Below, one piece after another: positions 33,780 through 45,469 of a DNA stretch of 64,000 nucleotides. Origin of the DNA: Ligustrum vulgare (lineage: Eukaryota; Streptophyta; Magnoliopsida; Lamiales; Oleaceae); NCBI GenBank assembly GCA_963555705.1, contig OY743190.1, positions 35,260,929 through 35,324,928 of the forward strand, read 5' to 3'. Made by a program: the position numbers and the translations under genes. Numbering within the stretch: position 1 is the stretch's first letter; each line of letters starts with the position of its first letter. The notes beneath the pieces were generated by a model. The model did not search any database, was not told the DNA's origin, and saw nothing but the letters and a program-made list of their open reading frames with translations.

Positions 33780-33845
33780 TGTTTCTATAAGGGAAGTGAA
33801 AATACCGTATGATTTTGCCACGTTGACTCATCATCTTATCTTGAT
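33780..33845 (-). promoter_or_regulatory. PSB27 promoter with I-box and G-box-like elements
   Basis: On the minus strand, upstream of the ATG, GATAAG (I-box, about 33836-33841) and ACGTGGC (G-box/ABRE core, 33817-33823) lie about 13 bp apart, followed by a TTATAGAAA stretch near 33783-33791 that may serve as TATA element. This pairing is common in light-regulated nuclear photosynthesis genes. Confidence 0.5.
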
Positions 33846-34019
33846 TTGTAGCTTTACAAAGGAGAGAAAATCAGATAGGATTGTGTCATATTTCATACAT
33901 GGCTCTGAACTTGCCCACGTAGGTATAAAAGGATATGATGTACTTTTAGAATTTCTTACTCAACTAGGAGAAAAAGAAAAAAAATCAATACACTCTTAGA
34001 ATTGATGGAGATGACGTGA

Positions 34020-34680
34020 ATCTCACGATCTTCTTGTTAGAGCCCTGATCTAGTGCCCGTCGACAGGCGCAATACGGTCCTCGTCGCGGGCACTACCCAC
34101 GAGTGTGGTAAGAAAATTTTTAAATCTAGGTGTAAAACTATTTAATAATTAAGAAATAACGAAAATAAATTTTAAAAAAGATAGGCTCAAACAAGATCTA
34201 AACTGTGCAAGACTCTTTCAATGCACTCATTTTCCGTCTGACAACCTATAATAGGGGGATGACATGTGCTCCAGTGGGCACTATATAATTTCTATCTTTC
34301 AACGTGTGGTTGTCCAGTATCAATCTTTCCATGATTGACACTATGTTTGGTATCTTGTTTATAAACAAAGAATCGTAGATTGCTTTTACAAAATACCCTC
34401 AAATGAGCGAGCTAGACTCCAAGTTCATAACACGTTTTTTTAAATCAATTTTTAATTACGAACATTTTTTTAAACTACTTTTCAATTACATGTTTTACCT
34501 CTAAAACAAAAAATTATATATTTATAAAAAATAAAATAAAAAAAAAAAAACTTTTACCAACCAAACAGATATTAAGTTGGACATTGAATATAAATGTAAA
34601 AGGATCTGTGTGCATATCTTAGATGGTGAATAATGTTTGTCGTTAATTTTTGTTGAATTTTACACTTTTCACACACACAC
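34020..34680. other. Intergenic, no recognised feature
   Basis: It includes a GC-rich patch (34050-34110) and an A-rich run near 34530-34550, but no ORF or RNA gene. Confidence 0.45.
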
Positions 34681-34681
34681 A

Positions 34682-34725
34682 CTAGTAGATTAATACGTGC
34701 GTTGCACGTGACGATTTATATTTAC
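34682..34725 (-). mobile_element. Helitron 3' terminus (minus strand)
   Basis: Read on the minus strand, ACGTGC-AAC-GCACGT forms a 6-bp hairpin followed about 8 bp later by CTAGT. A hairpin about 10 bp before CTRR is the signature of a Helitron 3' end. The element would extend to the right. I could not find its 5' TC end, so the length is unknown. Confidence 0.5.
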
Positions 34726-35420
34726 GATGATTTGCGTGGCATTGTAACTTAAAAAGAAATGTTATGCAGACATAATCGATAAATGTTAAGAGTAAGTAAT
34801 TTTACATAGCCGTGTAATTTTACAATTTGAGATTTTATATTCATACGGATATTTTGCGGTAAATATTGATTGACACTATAATGGCCAGAAAGCATGTGCA
34901 GACAATAAATTACAAGGCAAGTCTAAGTCAAAGTGACCATAAATGAAATTGCTAGAAACAGTGAATCTAAATGAGGCTAGAAACCAACCTTATCTTTGCA
35001 TTTTCTTTCTCAGATTTTAACTTCAATTCTATATTCAACAAAAGTATTTGAGATTCACAAATTTCTTTGGTTGCTGTTCAAAACCAGCACATGAGAATGT
35101 CTTTTTTAAGGCAACACAATGTACAAGAAATGGGTCCCTCATGTTACCTCCAAGAACCTAAAACATTAAAATAAGCATGAAAATTTTCATACAAAGAGAT
35201 TAATGATGGAAGCTAAAAACAGCAACACTGAAAAAATACTTCGCACTTGTGAACAAAATTTCACTAAGTTGACAAAGTAAAGTTTTGAAAAGGAAGGCCA
35301 ATAGGGAAAAACTGAAAAAGTGGAAATTTGAGTTTAATATGTTGTCATATATTGTGGAAATGTCATAATATTTAACTACTTTTAGAAGGATTAAAGAGAA
35401 GCATTTAATCATACAATGAT

Positions 35421-35457
<37 letters not shown>

Positions 35458-36085
35458 CACAAACCAAATGTACATTCAATTACAAACGTAGAAAAAAGCT
35501 AAAAGTAATACAAAAATATATATATTTCGCAGAAGAGAGTATAAAAATAATTTATAAGTGGCTTGTCGAATAAATTTTCTAAAGGAAGTATGGTGCGTCA
35601 AAAAAGGACCATTTACACAGGGATCTTAGGTACAAGTTAAAAATTTCATTCGAAAATTTAGTAGAATTAGTCAGGAATACTTCCAAAAAGATCTTTAAGC
35701 ACATAGGTCACATCTGGAGGTTAATTTGAGATATAGATTCTTTTCATCACACTATTTGACTGTGGTGGAGGGTTGTTATTATCCGCTCCATTATATGTTG
35801 CACGAGCAACTCTAGCATCATGTTCACAACCACCATATCTTCCTTGACTATCACTTTCTCCCTTCAAAGTCATTACCACCTCTGCCAATTCCACCATCAT
35901 ATGCTCTGCACCTAGTTACACAGAAGCCAAGAAGACCCTGAGGTCCGAGCAAGGGTTACACCCAGACATAAGCGTGATTCTTATGTTACACCATTTTACG
36001 TCATACCGTGAGATGCTAGAATGAGCTCATGCTATTTGATATCAAAAAGCTAATGCATAAAATTGTAGTCGATTGCACAGCCAAC
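34726..36085. other. Mostly non-coding; possible inverted gag-like scrap
   Basis: Apart from the (GA)n run there is no clear gene. The minus strand at 35910-35740 can be read as VARATYNGADNNNPPPQSN, an Asn/Pro-rich stretch that might be retroelement gag, but the evidence is thin. Confidence 0.3.
35424..35454. repeat. (GA)n microsatellite
   Basis: About fifteen GA dinucleotides in a row. Confidence 0.95.
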
Positions 36086-36089
36086 AGAA

Positions 36090-38896
36090 TAAAGTGCCAT
36101 TTAGAAAAGAGCAAGTGGAATTGTCAAGACAATGGAAAAGGAAAATGGCAGAATAAGAGAGCTAATATTGGATCTAGTGCAAGAAAGGCCTCAATAACTA
36201 CAGTAGCACCGTGTTCTAAGTGTGGAAAGCAACATCGTGGTGAGTGCTTGTTTGGGAATAATTCCTATTTTCGATGAGGAAAGCCATGTCATATTGCTAA
36301 GGATAGTCCGACATTTACCCAAAAGGAGGACAATAACCATGACTAGAATAAGAAAGGAGAAACACGAGTTTTTACATTGACCCAGAAGCATGCAGAAGCG
36401 TACTCGAATGTTATCGCAAACATTCTACAAATGTCCACTACACCTGCTTATGTTCTTTTTTATCGGGGAGCTACTCACTCTTTTGTATCAACGTCTTTCA
36501 TTGCTAAAACAAATGTTACTTGTGAATAGTCAAAGAATACACTAAAAGTTAGCATCCCCTCGGGCAAAACATTGAATACAAATCATATAGCTAGGTAAAT
36601 GAGCCTTGAAATTAAGTGACAAACATTAGAAGCTAATCTTTATCTAATAGAGATGTAAGACTTTCATGTGATTTTGGGCATGGATTTTTTGGGTTGTAAT
36701 TATGCAACCATTCGTTGTAGAGAAAGGAAAGTGTCATTTAAAAAACCAGGAGAAGAAATTTTTTTACGTTGGAATAAAGACCAAACCCCCCCCCCCCCCC
36801 AACCTTCAATTGGTATTAGCTCTGCAAGTCAAGAAGTCATTGAGAAAAGAAACATGTCAAGGATTTATTGTCAGCATCTTGGGGAAAAAGTAAGAGGCAG
36901 TAAAGATTGAGGATGTGCCAGTGGTATGTGATTTTAAAGATGCTCTCCAGAAGAACTGTATGTACTCAGCTTGATAGACAAGTGGAGTTCACAATAGATT
37001 TGGTTCCTGGAAGGGCTCCGATATCTAAAGCTCCATACAGGATGGCCCCAAAATAACTTTAAGAGCTGAAACTCAAGTTGCAAGAATTATTAGATATTGG
37101 TTTTATTTGACCCAGTGAGTCTCTGTGGGGTTCACCAATGTTGTTCATAAGGAAGAAATATGGAAGCATGAGGATGTACATCAATTATCGAGAGCTGAAT
37201 TGTCTGACCATTAAGAATAAGTATTCTCTTCAGAGTATCGAGGATTTGTTTGATAATTAAAAGGAGCTAAGGTGTTTTCCAAGGTCAACTTATGGTGAGG
37301 ATATCACCAGTTGAATGTTAAGTCTAGTAATATTCCAAAGATAGCTTTCAGAACTCATTATGCGCATTACGAGTTTACTTTTACGCCATTTGTACTGACT
37401 AATGTTCCAAAATTGTTCATGGATTTGATAAATCGTGCATTACATCATTATTTGCATAGATTTTTCATAGTCTAAATCGATAACATTTTAATATACTCTG
37501 AGAGTAAGGATCAACATGAAGAACATCTCCGAATAGCATTAGAAACACTTTCCAAGAAGAAGTTATATGCTAAATTCAAAAAGTGGGAGTTTTGGTTTGA
37601 ATGAGTCAGATTTCTTGATCATGTAGTTATTACCCAAGGAATTGAAATTGATACAATGAAAGTAGAAGTAGTTCTTAACTGGAATAGACCGATTAACTCT
37701 GGTGAAGTCCAAAGTTTTCTAGGTATGGCTGTATACTATTGGAGATTTATTGAAGGTTTCTGAAGGATAGATAGTCCGATAACATAGTTAACGAGTAAAG
37801 AGATTAAATTTTAATGGATAAATAGATGTGAACAAATTTTTTAAGAGTTGAAGCAGAAGTCGGTTACAACACAAGTACTGACCATACTTGAGGTTCGGGA
37901 GGTTTTGTTATGTATAGTGATGCATCCAAACAAGATTTAGGATATGTTCTGATGCAACATGGAAAATGGATTTCCTATGCATCAAGTAAGTTGAAGCAAC
38001 ACTAGCAAAATTACCTGACACGTGATCCAGAACTTGCAGCGATAGTTCATGCATTAAAGATATGGCACCATTACTTGTATGGTGGAAAGTGCAACATTTA
38101 CACGAATTAGAAGAGTCTCAAATATTTCTTCACTCATAAAGAAATGAACATGAGAAAGAGGTGATGGCTAGAGTTAGTAAAGAATTACGACTGCACTATC
38201 GATTACCACCCTGGTAAAGCTAATGTTATTGCAGATGCGCTTAGTAGAAAGTTGACAAGGTAGTTGGCTTCATTACTCACTACCCAGAGGTAATTATTTA
38301 AAGACATAGAACATTTGCATATCTAAGAGGTTACTATGCTAGATCAAATTGTTTCCCGTTTAGCAACTTTTGTCCTTCGACCTACCTTAAGATCTTGGAT
38401 CATGGAAGCATAGGGTAAGGATCAATTCTTGAAGAAGATTAGGTGTAATATTAGTACTGATAGGAGAAAGGATTTTAAAATATCTTCAAATCAAGAAACT
38501 GATGTTTACAAGAAGAATTTTTGTGCCTAAGTTTGAAGATTTGAGGAAGGAACTATTGCAAGAAGCCCATTTCACTTCGTACACTGCACATCCCGACGGT
38601 ACAAAAATTTATTGAGATCTTCAAGATACATTTTGGTAGAAAAATATGTAAAGGAGTATAGGTTTATTTGTGGAAAAATGCATGGTGTGTTAAGAAGTTA
38701 AAGTTGAACATCAAAGACTAACAGGGTTGTTAAATACATTGGAAATACTAAAATGGAAGTCGGAGAATATCATATTGGACTTTGTGGTAGGACTTTTGAA
38801 GTCAACAAAAGGTCATAACGCTATATGGGTAATAGTGGATCATCTAACTAAGTCAGCTCATTTTCTTCCAGTGAAAATGATATTAAATCTGGATTA
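36090..38896 (+). pseudogene. Chromovirus gag-pol, 5' part (gag to integrase core)
   Basis: Zinc knuckle CSKCGKQHRGEC at about 36213, with a second CX2C box broken by a stop. Protease GATHSFVS near 36470 and MDFLGCNYATI near 36680. [17 protein letters not shown] (37155), SKVNLW*GYHQLNV, FRTHYAHYEFTFTPF and IDNILIYSES (37478; the YVDD box is altered to *IDN). RNase H: MYSDASKQDLGYVLMQ (37912) and [16 protein letters not shown] (38205). Integrase: HFTSYTAHPDGTKIY (38570) and AIWVIVDHLTKSAHFLPVKM (38820-38880). At least a dozen stops or shifts. Confidence 0.85.
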
Positions 38897-38901
38897 GTAG
38901 G

Positions 38902-40496
38902 TGATAAGTGTGCTTTACACACTTATTTAGTTCCTAAATTAGCAATTTAATTGACAAATTGAGCAAATATCTACTCATAAATTGTGTTTATCTTGTACAA
39001 TTAGGTACAAACTCAATTGGAAAGAAAATGGACAAGATTGGAGAGCAATTGAGCTTAAAGAGGAGCAAATTTGACGTTCAAGGACCAAATTGAAAGAAAT
39101 CAAAAGTTTGAGGACTCAATTGCAACATCCCAAAAAGTTGAGGTCCAAGGTTTACTATTCAAATTCAAGGAGAAAATCACAGTAGAAAGCAAAATGATTG
39201 CTTAATTGATGAATTTGAGTGAAAATGGATCAATCGCACGCAAAAAGTAAAGTTGGGGACCAAAGTGCACAAGTGTCAAAAATTGAGGACTTGGGCTGCA
39301 AAATCAAAGTTGAGGGACTTGGCAGCAGTTTAAAATCTTATTTCATCTTTTTCCCCAGAATTATTGAGCTGGGCACGTGGATCAAGAGAGAAATAGAGTT
39401 TGGGGGACCTTTTTGCACACCTTCCAAAGTTTTGGGGACTAATGTTGCAATTTCCTAGGTTTTAAAGTTAAAACCTGATTTTTTGACACTGCTGGACAGC
39501 TTCTTCATTTTGGGTTTTTCAGCTTCTGCCGTCTTCTTGTTCTTTTCTTTTCTTTTTTTTTTTTTTGTCTTTTTTTTTTTTTTGTCTTTTCTTTTTCTTT
39601 TCTTTTACCTACTTGATAAATCTTAGGGAACAAATCAAGAGCAAGGAGAATACATCTAAAGTGGTGAAATATTTGGAGAAATCATAGCCAAGCTTCAAAA
39701 AGGGTTTTATCTATAACTTTGTATTTTCTCCATTATTTTGTCAAAATTGCAATGTATTGTTATAAATATTCTCATTTGTATCATTTATATAACATGGGCT
39801 AATTTATTGTGTTGGAATTTATGGTAGTAATTTAACCTAGTTTGGATTAGTTTTAATATTTACTATTTGATGATTAAATGCTTATTTCATGTGTATTTGT
39901 TATTGAGATTATTCCATGTATTTGATTAATCACCAAATATATGTTTTGTGGAGTGTATGATAATCGAGAGATATTGTGCATTTTAGACCAAATAATAAAT
40001 ACTCTAGGTTCTTGTTAATGATAGAGATATACCTTAAACCTTAGATGATTCATTGAACTATTTTCACAAAGAGTTAATGCAATCGATTGGACTTTAATCG
40101 ACATAGATATATAGTAGGTTAAATCAATTGATTATGGTTAATTTCACTCGAGAGAGGTAATTAGCTAAACTTGGAAAATCGGGTCTAACATTGTAAATGA
40201 GTAATTTGTTAATTTGCATGTTGAGAAATTAATTAGGCGATGGTTAAATGAAACCATGAATCCCAACCACATTTTCACCCAAAGACTTTCAAGTATTTTC
40301 ATATTTCCATCTTTAGTAGACTCTTAGTTATTTTCCAAAATCCATCTTTAATTGTGTGTTTTATTTGTTAAGATTAAATTAACTAAAGTGTAATTGAGTA
40401 TACTTTCCTCGTGGGATCGACAACCCGGACTCAAAAAGTCCACTTTATTACTTGTACGTGACCCGTGCGCTTGCGGTACACTATTTTGAGCGAACA
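38902..40496 (+). mobile_element. Solo LTR of the TGATAAGTG family, nested in integrase
   Basis: A single 1595-bp LTR begins TGATAAGTGTGCTTTACACA and ends GAGCGAACA, flanked by a perfect 5-bp duplication GTAGG at 38897-38901 and 40497-40501. Its start hairpin and the distal motif GTCCACTTTATTACTTG match the LTRs of elements 1 and 2, but the rest is diverged, so it is a third family. It contains T-rich runs at 39541-39605. It was formed by recombination between two LTRs of a full element. Confidence 0.92.
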
Positions 40497-40501
40497 GTAG
40501 G

Positions 40502-41120
40502 CACAATTGAACATAATAGAGATTGTAAGGTTGCATGGTGTTTCGATCTCCATTGTATCTCATAGAGATCCTAGACTTACGTCTAAGTTTTGGAAAATCT
40601 TAAAGAGAGCTATGGGAACGAAACTGAAATTTAGCACATTTTATCATCCTTAAACTAATAGTCAAAATGAAAGAACAATTTAAACTGTAGAATATATATG
40701 TTATGAGCTTGTGTTCTGGATCTGGGAGGTAGTTGGGAATCGTACCTACATTTGGTTGAATTGTCCTATAATAACAACTTTCAAAGAGTTATTTGAATGG
40801 CACAGTATGAAGCTTCCTATAGTAGAAAGTGTAGATCAATTATTCATTGGGATGAAGTTGGGGAAAGAGAGTTTTCGGACCCGATATCATTGAAAGAATA
40901 GTTAAAGTTTGTATAAGATTTGTGTAAGGATAAAGACATAGGAAGATAGACAAAAGAGCTATGCAAAAATAGAAGGAAAGACTTGGAATTTAAAGTGAGA
41001 TATAAAGTACTTCTATAGTTGGCACCAGTGAAGGGTGTACTTAGATTCAACAAGAAAGGCAAACTGAGACAAAGTACGCTTTACCCAAACACATGGTAAA
41101 TTTCGAGGACGAATTTTTGC
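40502..41120 (+). pseudogene. Chromovirus integrase, 3' part
   Basis: It continues the integrase core after the solo LTR: the INVRLHGVP-like region is frameshifted, then LVELSYNNNF, and YEASYSRKCRSIIHWDEVGE, which corresponds to the YGRKCRxPxxWxExGE motif of Del/Tekay elements. Many stops. Confidence 0.75.
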
Positions 41121-41125
41121 TTATG

Positions 41126-41430
41126 GTGTAAGGAATGCAAAGCCTGAAAAACTTTTACACCTTTTTAAATGTATATATTTTAAAAGGAGATGATTCAGCA
41201 TCGTGAGCTTAGCCCATAGACGAGTTTCATCAAGCGGTCCAACTAAACCCTTAATTTCTTTATTGACTTTATCTCCATCTTGGAACCTAACTTAAAATCC
41301 TTTAAGCTAACAAAGACACTATGCAAATGGTATATATAAAGGGAGCAATCAAAACAATACAATTTATAGAATTACAAGAAGTAGAGCAAGAAATTATGAG
41401 TTGGAAAAAGTCTTTAATGGAGGATAATTT

Positions 41431-41466
<36 letters not shown>

Positions 41467-41760
41467 CTGATTGGCGTTGCAAAAACTCAAAGCCGAGAAA
41501 ACCCAGATGAGTTCTAGAGTCGGGTCTTTTTTACACTGAAGCAATTTGCAAAAGAAAATTTAAGGTTTCCAACGGAGTTCAAGAGGGCTTGCATATATTG
41601 ATTGAGAGAAGTTTCGTAGTAATTTACGATGAAATGGGTTAAATTGTGGGGTTTAGAAGAATCAAGCAAGGTTGGAGCCATTGCCATTGGAGAATGGAGA
41701 GAGAACTTTTTGTTTTAAAATTCTAATCTTCACAGGGGTGGTAAGAGAGGGTTAATTGTT
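41126..41760 (+). repeat. Probable 3' LTR portion of the chromovirus
   Basis: It starts TGTAAGGAATGCAAAGCC right after the coding end and contains a TATA box (GGTATATATAAAGGGAG, about 41328-41344) and a (TA)n run at 41434-41461. The other end is not defined. Confidence 0.4.
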
Positions 41761-41899
41761 AATTTAGTTCACAAGTTTTTAAAAAGTTGTAAATATTATT
41801 ATTTGGTTTGGGATGAAAAATGCCCTCAATTTTTTTTTTTTTTTTTTTAAATTTGACCGTTCAAATCCAACTTAACGATGAAGAGATGTTTAAATCAAT

Positions 41900-42740
41900 A
41901 GAAAGGAAGTTCTCTGCATAAAACTGGAAACATTGGGATGTTATGCACAAAGATCTAAACATTTTGAACAATGAGTGTCAAACATAAGGACGTTTTGTGT
42001 CAATTATCCGATCGGGATTATATATTAAAGAAAAAGTTTATAAAATAATACATGTTTTTATGATGTTTCCCTAAAACCAAGGGGAACTCTACTCTCAAAA
42101 TAATAAAAGGTTAGAGTTGTAAATGAAAGCTTTTTGTTATTTGAATTTCTTTTGTATACCGTATGTACGAACTAATTTATTTGAATTTCTTTTCTAAAAC
42201 ACCCCGTATGTACGAACTAATTTATGTGCTTGTAGTCCAACATTTCTCAATCTCTAGCAGCCTCTAATGATTCAATTGAGAAAATACCTTCCTTGACGAA
42301 TTAGGAAGTAGGTGTTTTAGATTCAAGAATTTGATGTTTTCTTCCAAAATGTGGTTGTATGAACTCAAGAAAGAATGAATTGAATCAATGCATGAATTGG
42401 CTCTTGGATCTTCATAAGATGATATGAATTTATTATAGAGAAAAAAACACAATGAACAATCACACAAAAATAAAATAGAGCTTTGGTATATATAACATTA
42501 AGTGTTTGAGATAGTTTATGATTGTATGAAGTCTAAAAATCACGAAACAGCATATGTCCATATTTTATAATCTTCATTACTTTCATCATATCTTTCTCTC
42601 TCGACATCAGATGTAGACAATTCAAAGTGTGTTTGAAATATAACTCAAAGGACTACGATTCTTGTACAAATAGTATTTTTCCTATTCGGGTGTTTACTAT
42701 CCAAAAATCAAGTCTCAAACTCCGAATGAAAAGTTGAATC
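41900..42740. repeat. Duplicated anonymous segment, copy 1
   Basis: About 840 bp that recurs, with divergence, at 43790-45360. Shared words include GCACAAAGATCTAAAC, GGGATTATATATTAAAGAAA, AAGGGGAACTCTACTCT and TTAGATTCAAGAATTTGATG. No coding sequence identified. It holds the empty (SINE-free) version of the site occupied at 44581. Confidence 0.7.
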
Positions 42741-43270
42741 ATTATTCTTGGGGGTTTTAGATTCTTATTTAACTTCTAATTGCATCTCAAGTCTTCTTAA
42801 ACACTTCTTTGATCTTCTTAAACTCAAATACTCAAAGAAGTTAACTACCATACTTTGACTCTAACCTCGCCTTTGTAAACGAGTTCTTTTGTTCACAGAA
42901 TTTCCAATTACATTAAACTCCTAACAATATGAATGCTTTAAGATTTAACTCAAAGAAAGGAATAGATCTACCTCATACCTGACAAGCCTTTTATAGGCGT
43001 CCTACTGCCATTTAACCCATCAAGTGGTTATTAATCACATTCCCCAGCGGTTTACACTGCTTACGAAGGGGTCTATTTATGACAATTGTAAATAACCATT
43101 TGGGGATTGAAAGATAAAGTAGTCAACGAGCATAGTAGTCAGTTGACCAATGTGGTAGTCAGTTGATTTCCCCTATCTAACTAGCCTTTGTGTGTATCGC
43201 ATATTTCGTCTAGCATCACTCACAGTGCGATTAAATAAAGCCTCATATAAACGAAGGTAGCATCTCTATA
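42741..43270. other. No recognised feature
   Basis: Non-coding. GTAGTCAGTTGA-like words repeat at 43115-43165. Parts recur at 45300-45430. Confidence 0.4.
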
Positions 43271-43389
43271 TTCATACTTTATTAAAGTTGTCCTTTTTAC
43301 ATGGACAAGCATCCAACACACCTTTTACATAAATAATAATATGAAGAAGAAAACAAAAATAAAATAATTTCCCACCAATCAACTCATCA

Positions 43390-43770
43390 TGTTTTTACAG
43401 TTCAAAATGTTCATGTGAAACTACTTTCTATTCAAGGAAGTAATGTTTCTAATTACCGAGTTGGTCAGCTTGTTGAACGCCAAAATCTATTAGTTCCAAC
43501 ACAAAATAAACACATGCATTTGATTAAGGGGGAAATTAAGAAAATATATATGTATATAAATGAAACATATTATTAAATACATACTATTGGAAGGGAATGA
43601 CAAGTTCCCTTTTTTGCGCAATTGTTTTGGTTCCAAGCAGTGGTTCCTTGACCATCGAAATTTCCTCCATCAATTGTCAATCCATTTACGTTGTTGTATA
43701 CAACCCAACTATCCTGAGACTTGAATTTTGCTAGGTCTGCTGGTGCCTTGAGCATTCCATCAATCTTTAA
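43390..43770 (-). pseudogene. Truncated exopolygalacturonase copy
   Basis: The minus strand at 43765-43589 reads IDGMLKAPADLAKFKSQDSW, NNVNGLTIDGGNFDGQGTTA and CAKKGTCHSLPI, the end of exon 2 of the gene at 47200-48879, followed by the same donor (ATA|GTATGT). At 43480-43395 a piece of exon 3 follows (AFNKLTNSVI..NITSLN.K, with a stop) and then jumps straight to sequence matching the 3' flank of the intact gene. About 700 bp of coding sequence with all catalytic motifs is deleted. The upstream exon is also lost. Confidence 0.85.
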
Positions 43771-43789
43771 TAAATTAATAGAAATGACA

Positions 43790-45400
43790 TTCCGCGCATA
43801 AAATTGGAAACATTTGGACGGTATGCACAAAGATCTAAACTTTTTGCAGAATGAGCGTCAAACATAGGGTCGCTTGTGTCAATTTCCGGTTGGGATTATA
43901 TATTAAAGAAAAAGTTTTTTATGCGATTTCCCTAGAATCAAGGGGAACTCTACTCTTCATATAAATATAATAAAGGGTTAGAGTTGTAGATGAAAGCTTT
44001 TTGTTACTTGAATTTCCTTTGTTTCCCGCAAATGCATTTTATTATGAAACATAGTAAATTAGAAGGCTTTTTGAAAATAGCTACTCATGCAATTCATCCT
44101 TTCCTCTTTGCTATCGGGATGAAAATGTCAAAATTGTAATAGGGATACTTCTTTTGGCTTTTGAAAAGAATAGTTAATGGTTGGAAATCCTATAGAAATC
44201 ATATGCAAAATAAATGACTTTAACCTATGTAGTATTTTGTGTAATCTTTTGTTTTTAAATCGAAAATGAGGTGCTACGTTTGTATGATTCTCTTTAAAGT
44301 ACTGCAGTTGTTTTTAGAGTGATATATATGATTTAAAAAGATTAATAAAAAAAAAAAAGCTTTAAAGTAAAGCGAAATTTTTAATGTTACTGATGCAGGC
44401 TACTGGATGCCTACAGTTGTGTTATCAGTTCAATTGAAGGCTACTAGAAGCTCCTATAGAAAAAAGAATAAAGGAAATTTAGAGGTTGCCAATTCTTGTT
44501 CTAATTCATGTGCTTGTAGTCCAACATTTTTTCAATCTCTAGCAGCCTCTGAAGTTCCAATTGAGAAAGTACCTTCCTTGCCCCCAGGGCACATCTCCAA
44601 GTGGTAAAGGAGGTACGTTATTGGGCTGGCACTCGCCGTGTGCTCGGTTTGAAACCCGCCAAGAGCAGCCAGGAGCAGCCAATTTATTGGTGATGTAATT
44701 GGTGATGTAAAGGCGTGGCGGTAGAACCTTGTGGCTTGTGACTCAGTTACCCTGAAAGGGGCCTTGCCATAAGTATCACCCTGACCATGGAAGAGGCATA
44801 ACCTGGATTTACCTTCCCGAACCAAGGCCTTGGGCGTGGTCGGTTCGGGCCCTCAAGATGTGGGAAACATCTTTTTTTTTTTTTTTTTGAGAAAGTACCT
44901 TCCTTGATTAATTAGAAAGTGGGTGTTTTAGATTCAAGAATTTGATGTTTTCCTCCAAGGTGTGGTTGTATGATCTCAAGAAAAAAACAAAGAAAGAATG
45001 GATTGAATCAATGCATGAATAGGCTCTTGGATCTTCATTAGATGATATGAATGTATTATGGAGAAGAGACACAATGAAAACCACACAAAAATAAAGTAGA
45101 GCTTGGTGTATATATAACATGAAGTATTTGAGATAGTTTAGGATTGTATAAAATCCATAAATAGCGAAACAGTATATGTCCAGATTTTACGACCTTCAGC
45201 ACTTTCATCATATCTTTCTCTATCGACATCAGATGGGGACAACTCAAAGTGCATTGGAAAGATAACTCAAAGGACTACGAATCTTATATAAATAGTATTT
45301 TTTCAATTCGGGTGTTTACTATGTGAAAATCGAGTCTCAAACTTCAATGAAAATCTGAACCAATGTGGTAGCCGGTCGATTGCCCCTATCTAACTAGTTG
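43790..45400. repeat. Duplicated anonymous segment, copy 2 (with SINE)
   Basis: This corresponds to 41900-42740 and is expanded by about 300 bp of unmatched sequence at 44040-44520 and by the SINE at 44581-44887. No coding sequence identified. Confidence 0.65.
44581..44887 (+). mobile_element. tRNA-derived SINE
   Basis: About 307 bp starting CCCCCAGGGCACATCTCC. It has a pol III box A (AGTGGTAAAGGAGG) and box B (GGTTTGAAACC) in the first 80 bp and ends in a run of about 17 T. It is flanked by a perfect 19-bp target duplication TGAGAAAGTACCTTCCTTG (44562-44580 and 44888-44906). The related segment at 42276-42297 has this site empty, confirming the insertion limits. Confidence 0.93.
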
Positions 45401-45469
45401 TTGTGTGTATCGTTCATTTCGTCTAGCATCAGTTGCAGTGCAATTAAATAAAACCTGTAGAATATGATA

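Larger units (their letters stand above)
36090..41126 (+). mobile_element. Decayed Del/Tekay-like chromovirus (Ty3/gypsy), split by a solo LTR
   Basis: The plus strand carries, in order and in shifting frames, a gag zinc knuckle, protease, reverse transcriptase, RNase H and integrase, with many stops. The integrase is interrupted at 38901 by the solo LTR (38902-40496) and resumes at 40502. The end carries AATTTCGAGGACGAATTTTT (about 41099-41118), the usual sequence just before the 3' LTR in this lineage. No 5' LTR was identified. Confidence 0.83.

Noticed and set aside
34682..36085. Full-length Helitron to the right of the 34682 terminus
   Set aside because: The 3' hairpin and CTAGT are convincing, but no matching 5' TC end could be found, so only the terminus is annotated.
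44590..44660. tRNA gene
   Set aside because: Box A and box B are present but no cloverleaf closes. The 19-bp target duplications and T tail show a tRNA-derived SINE.
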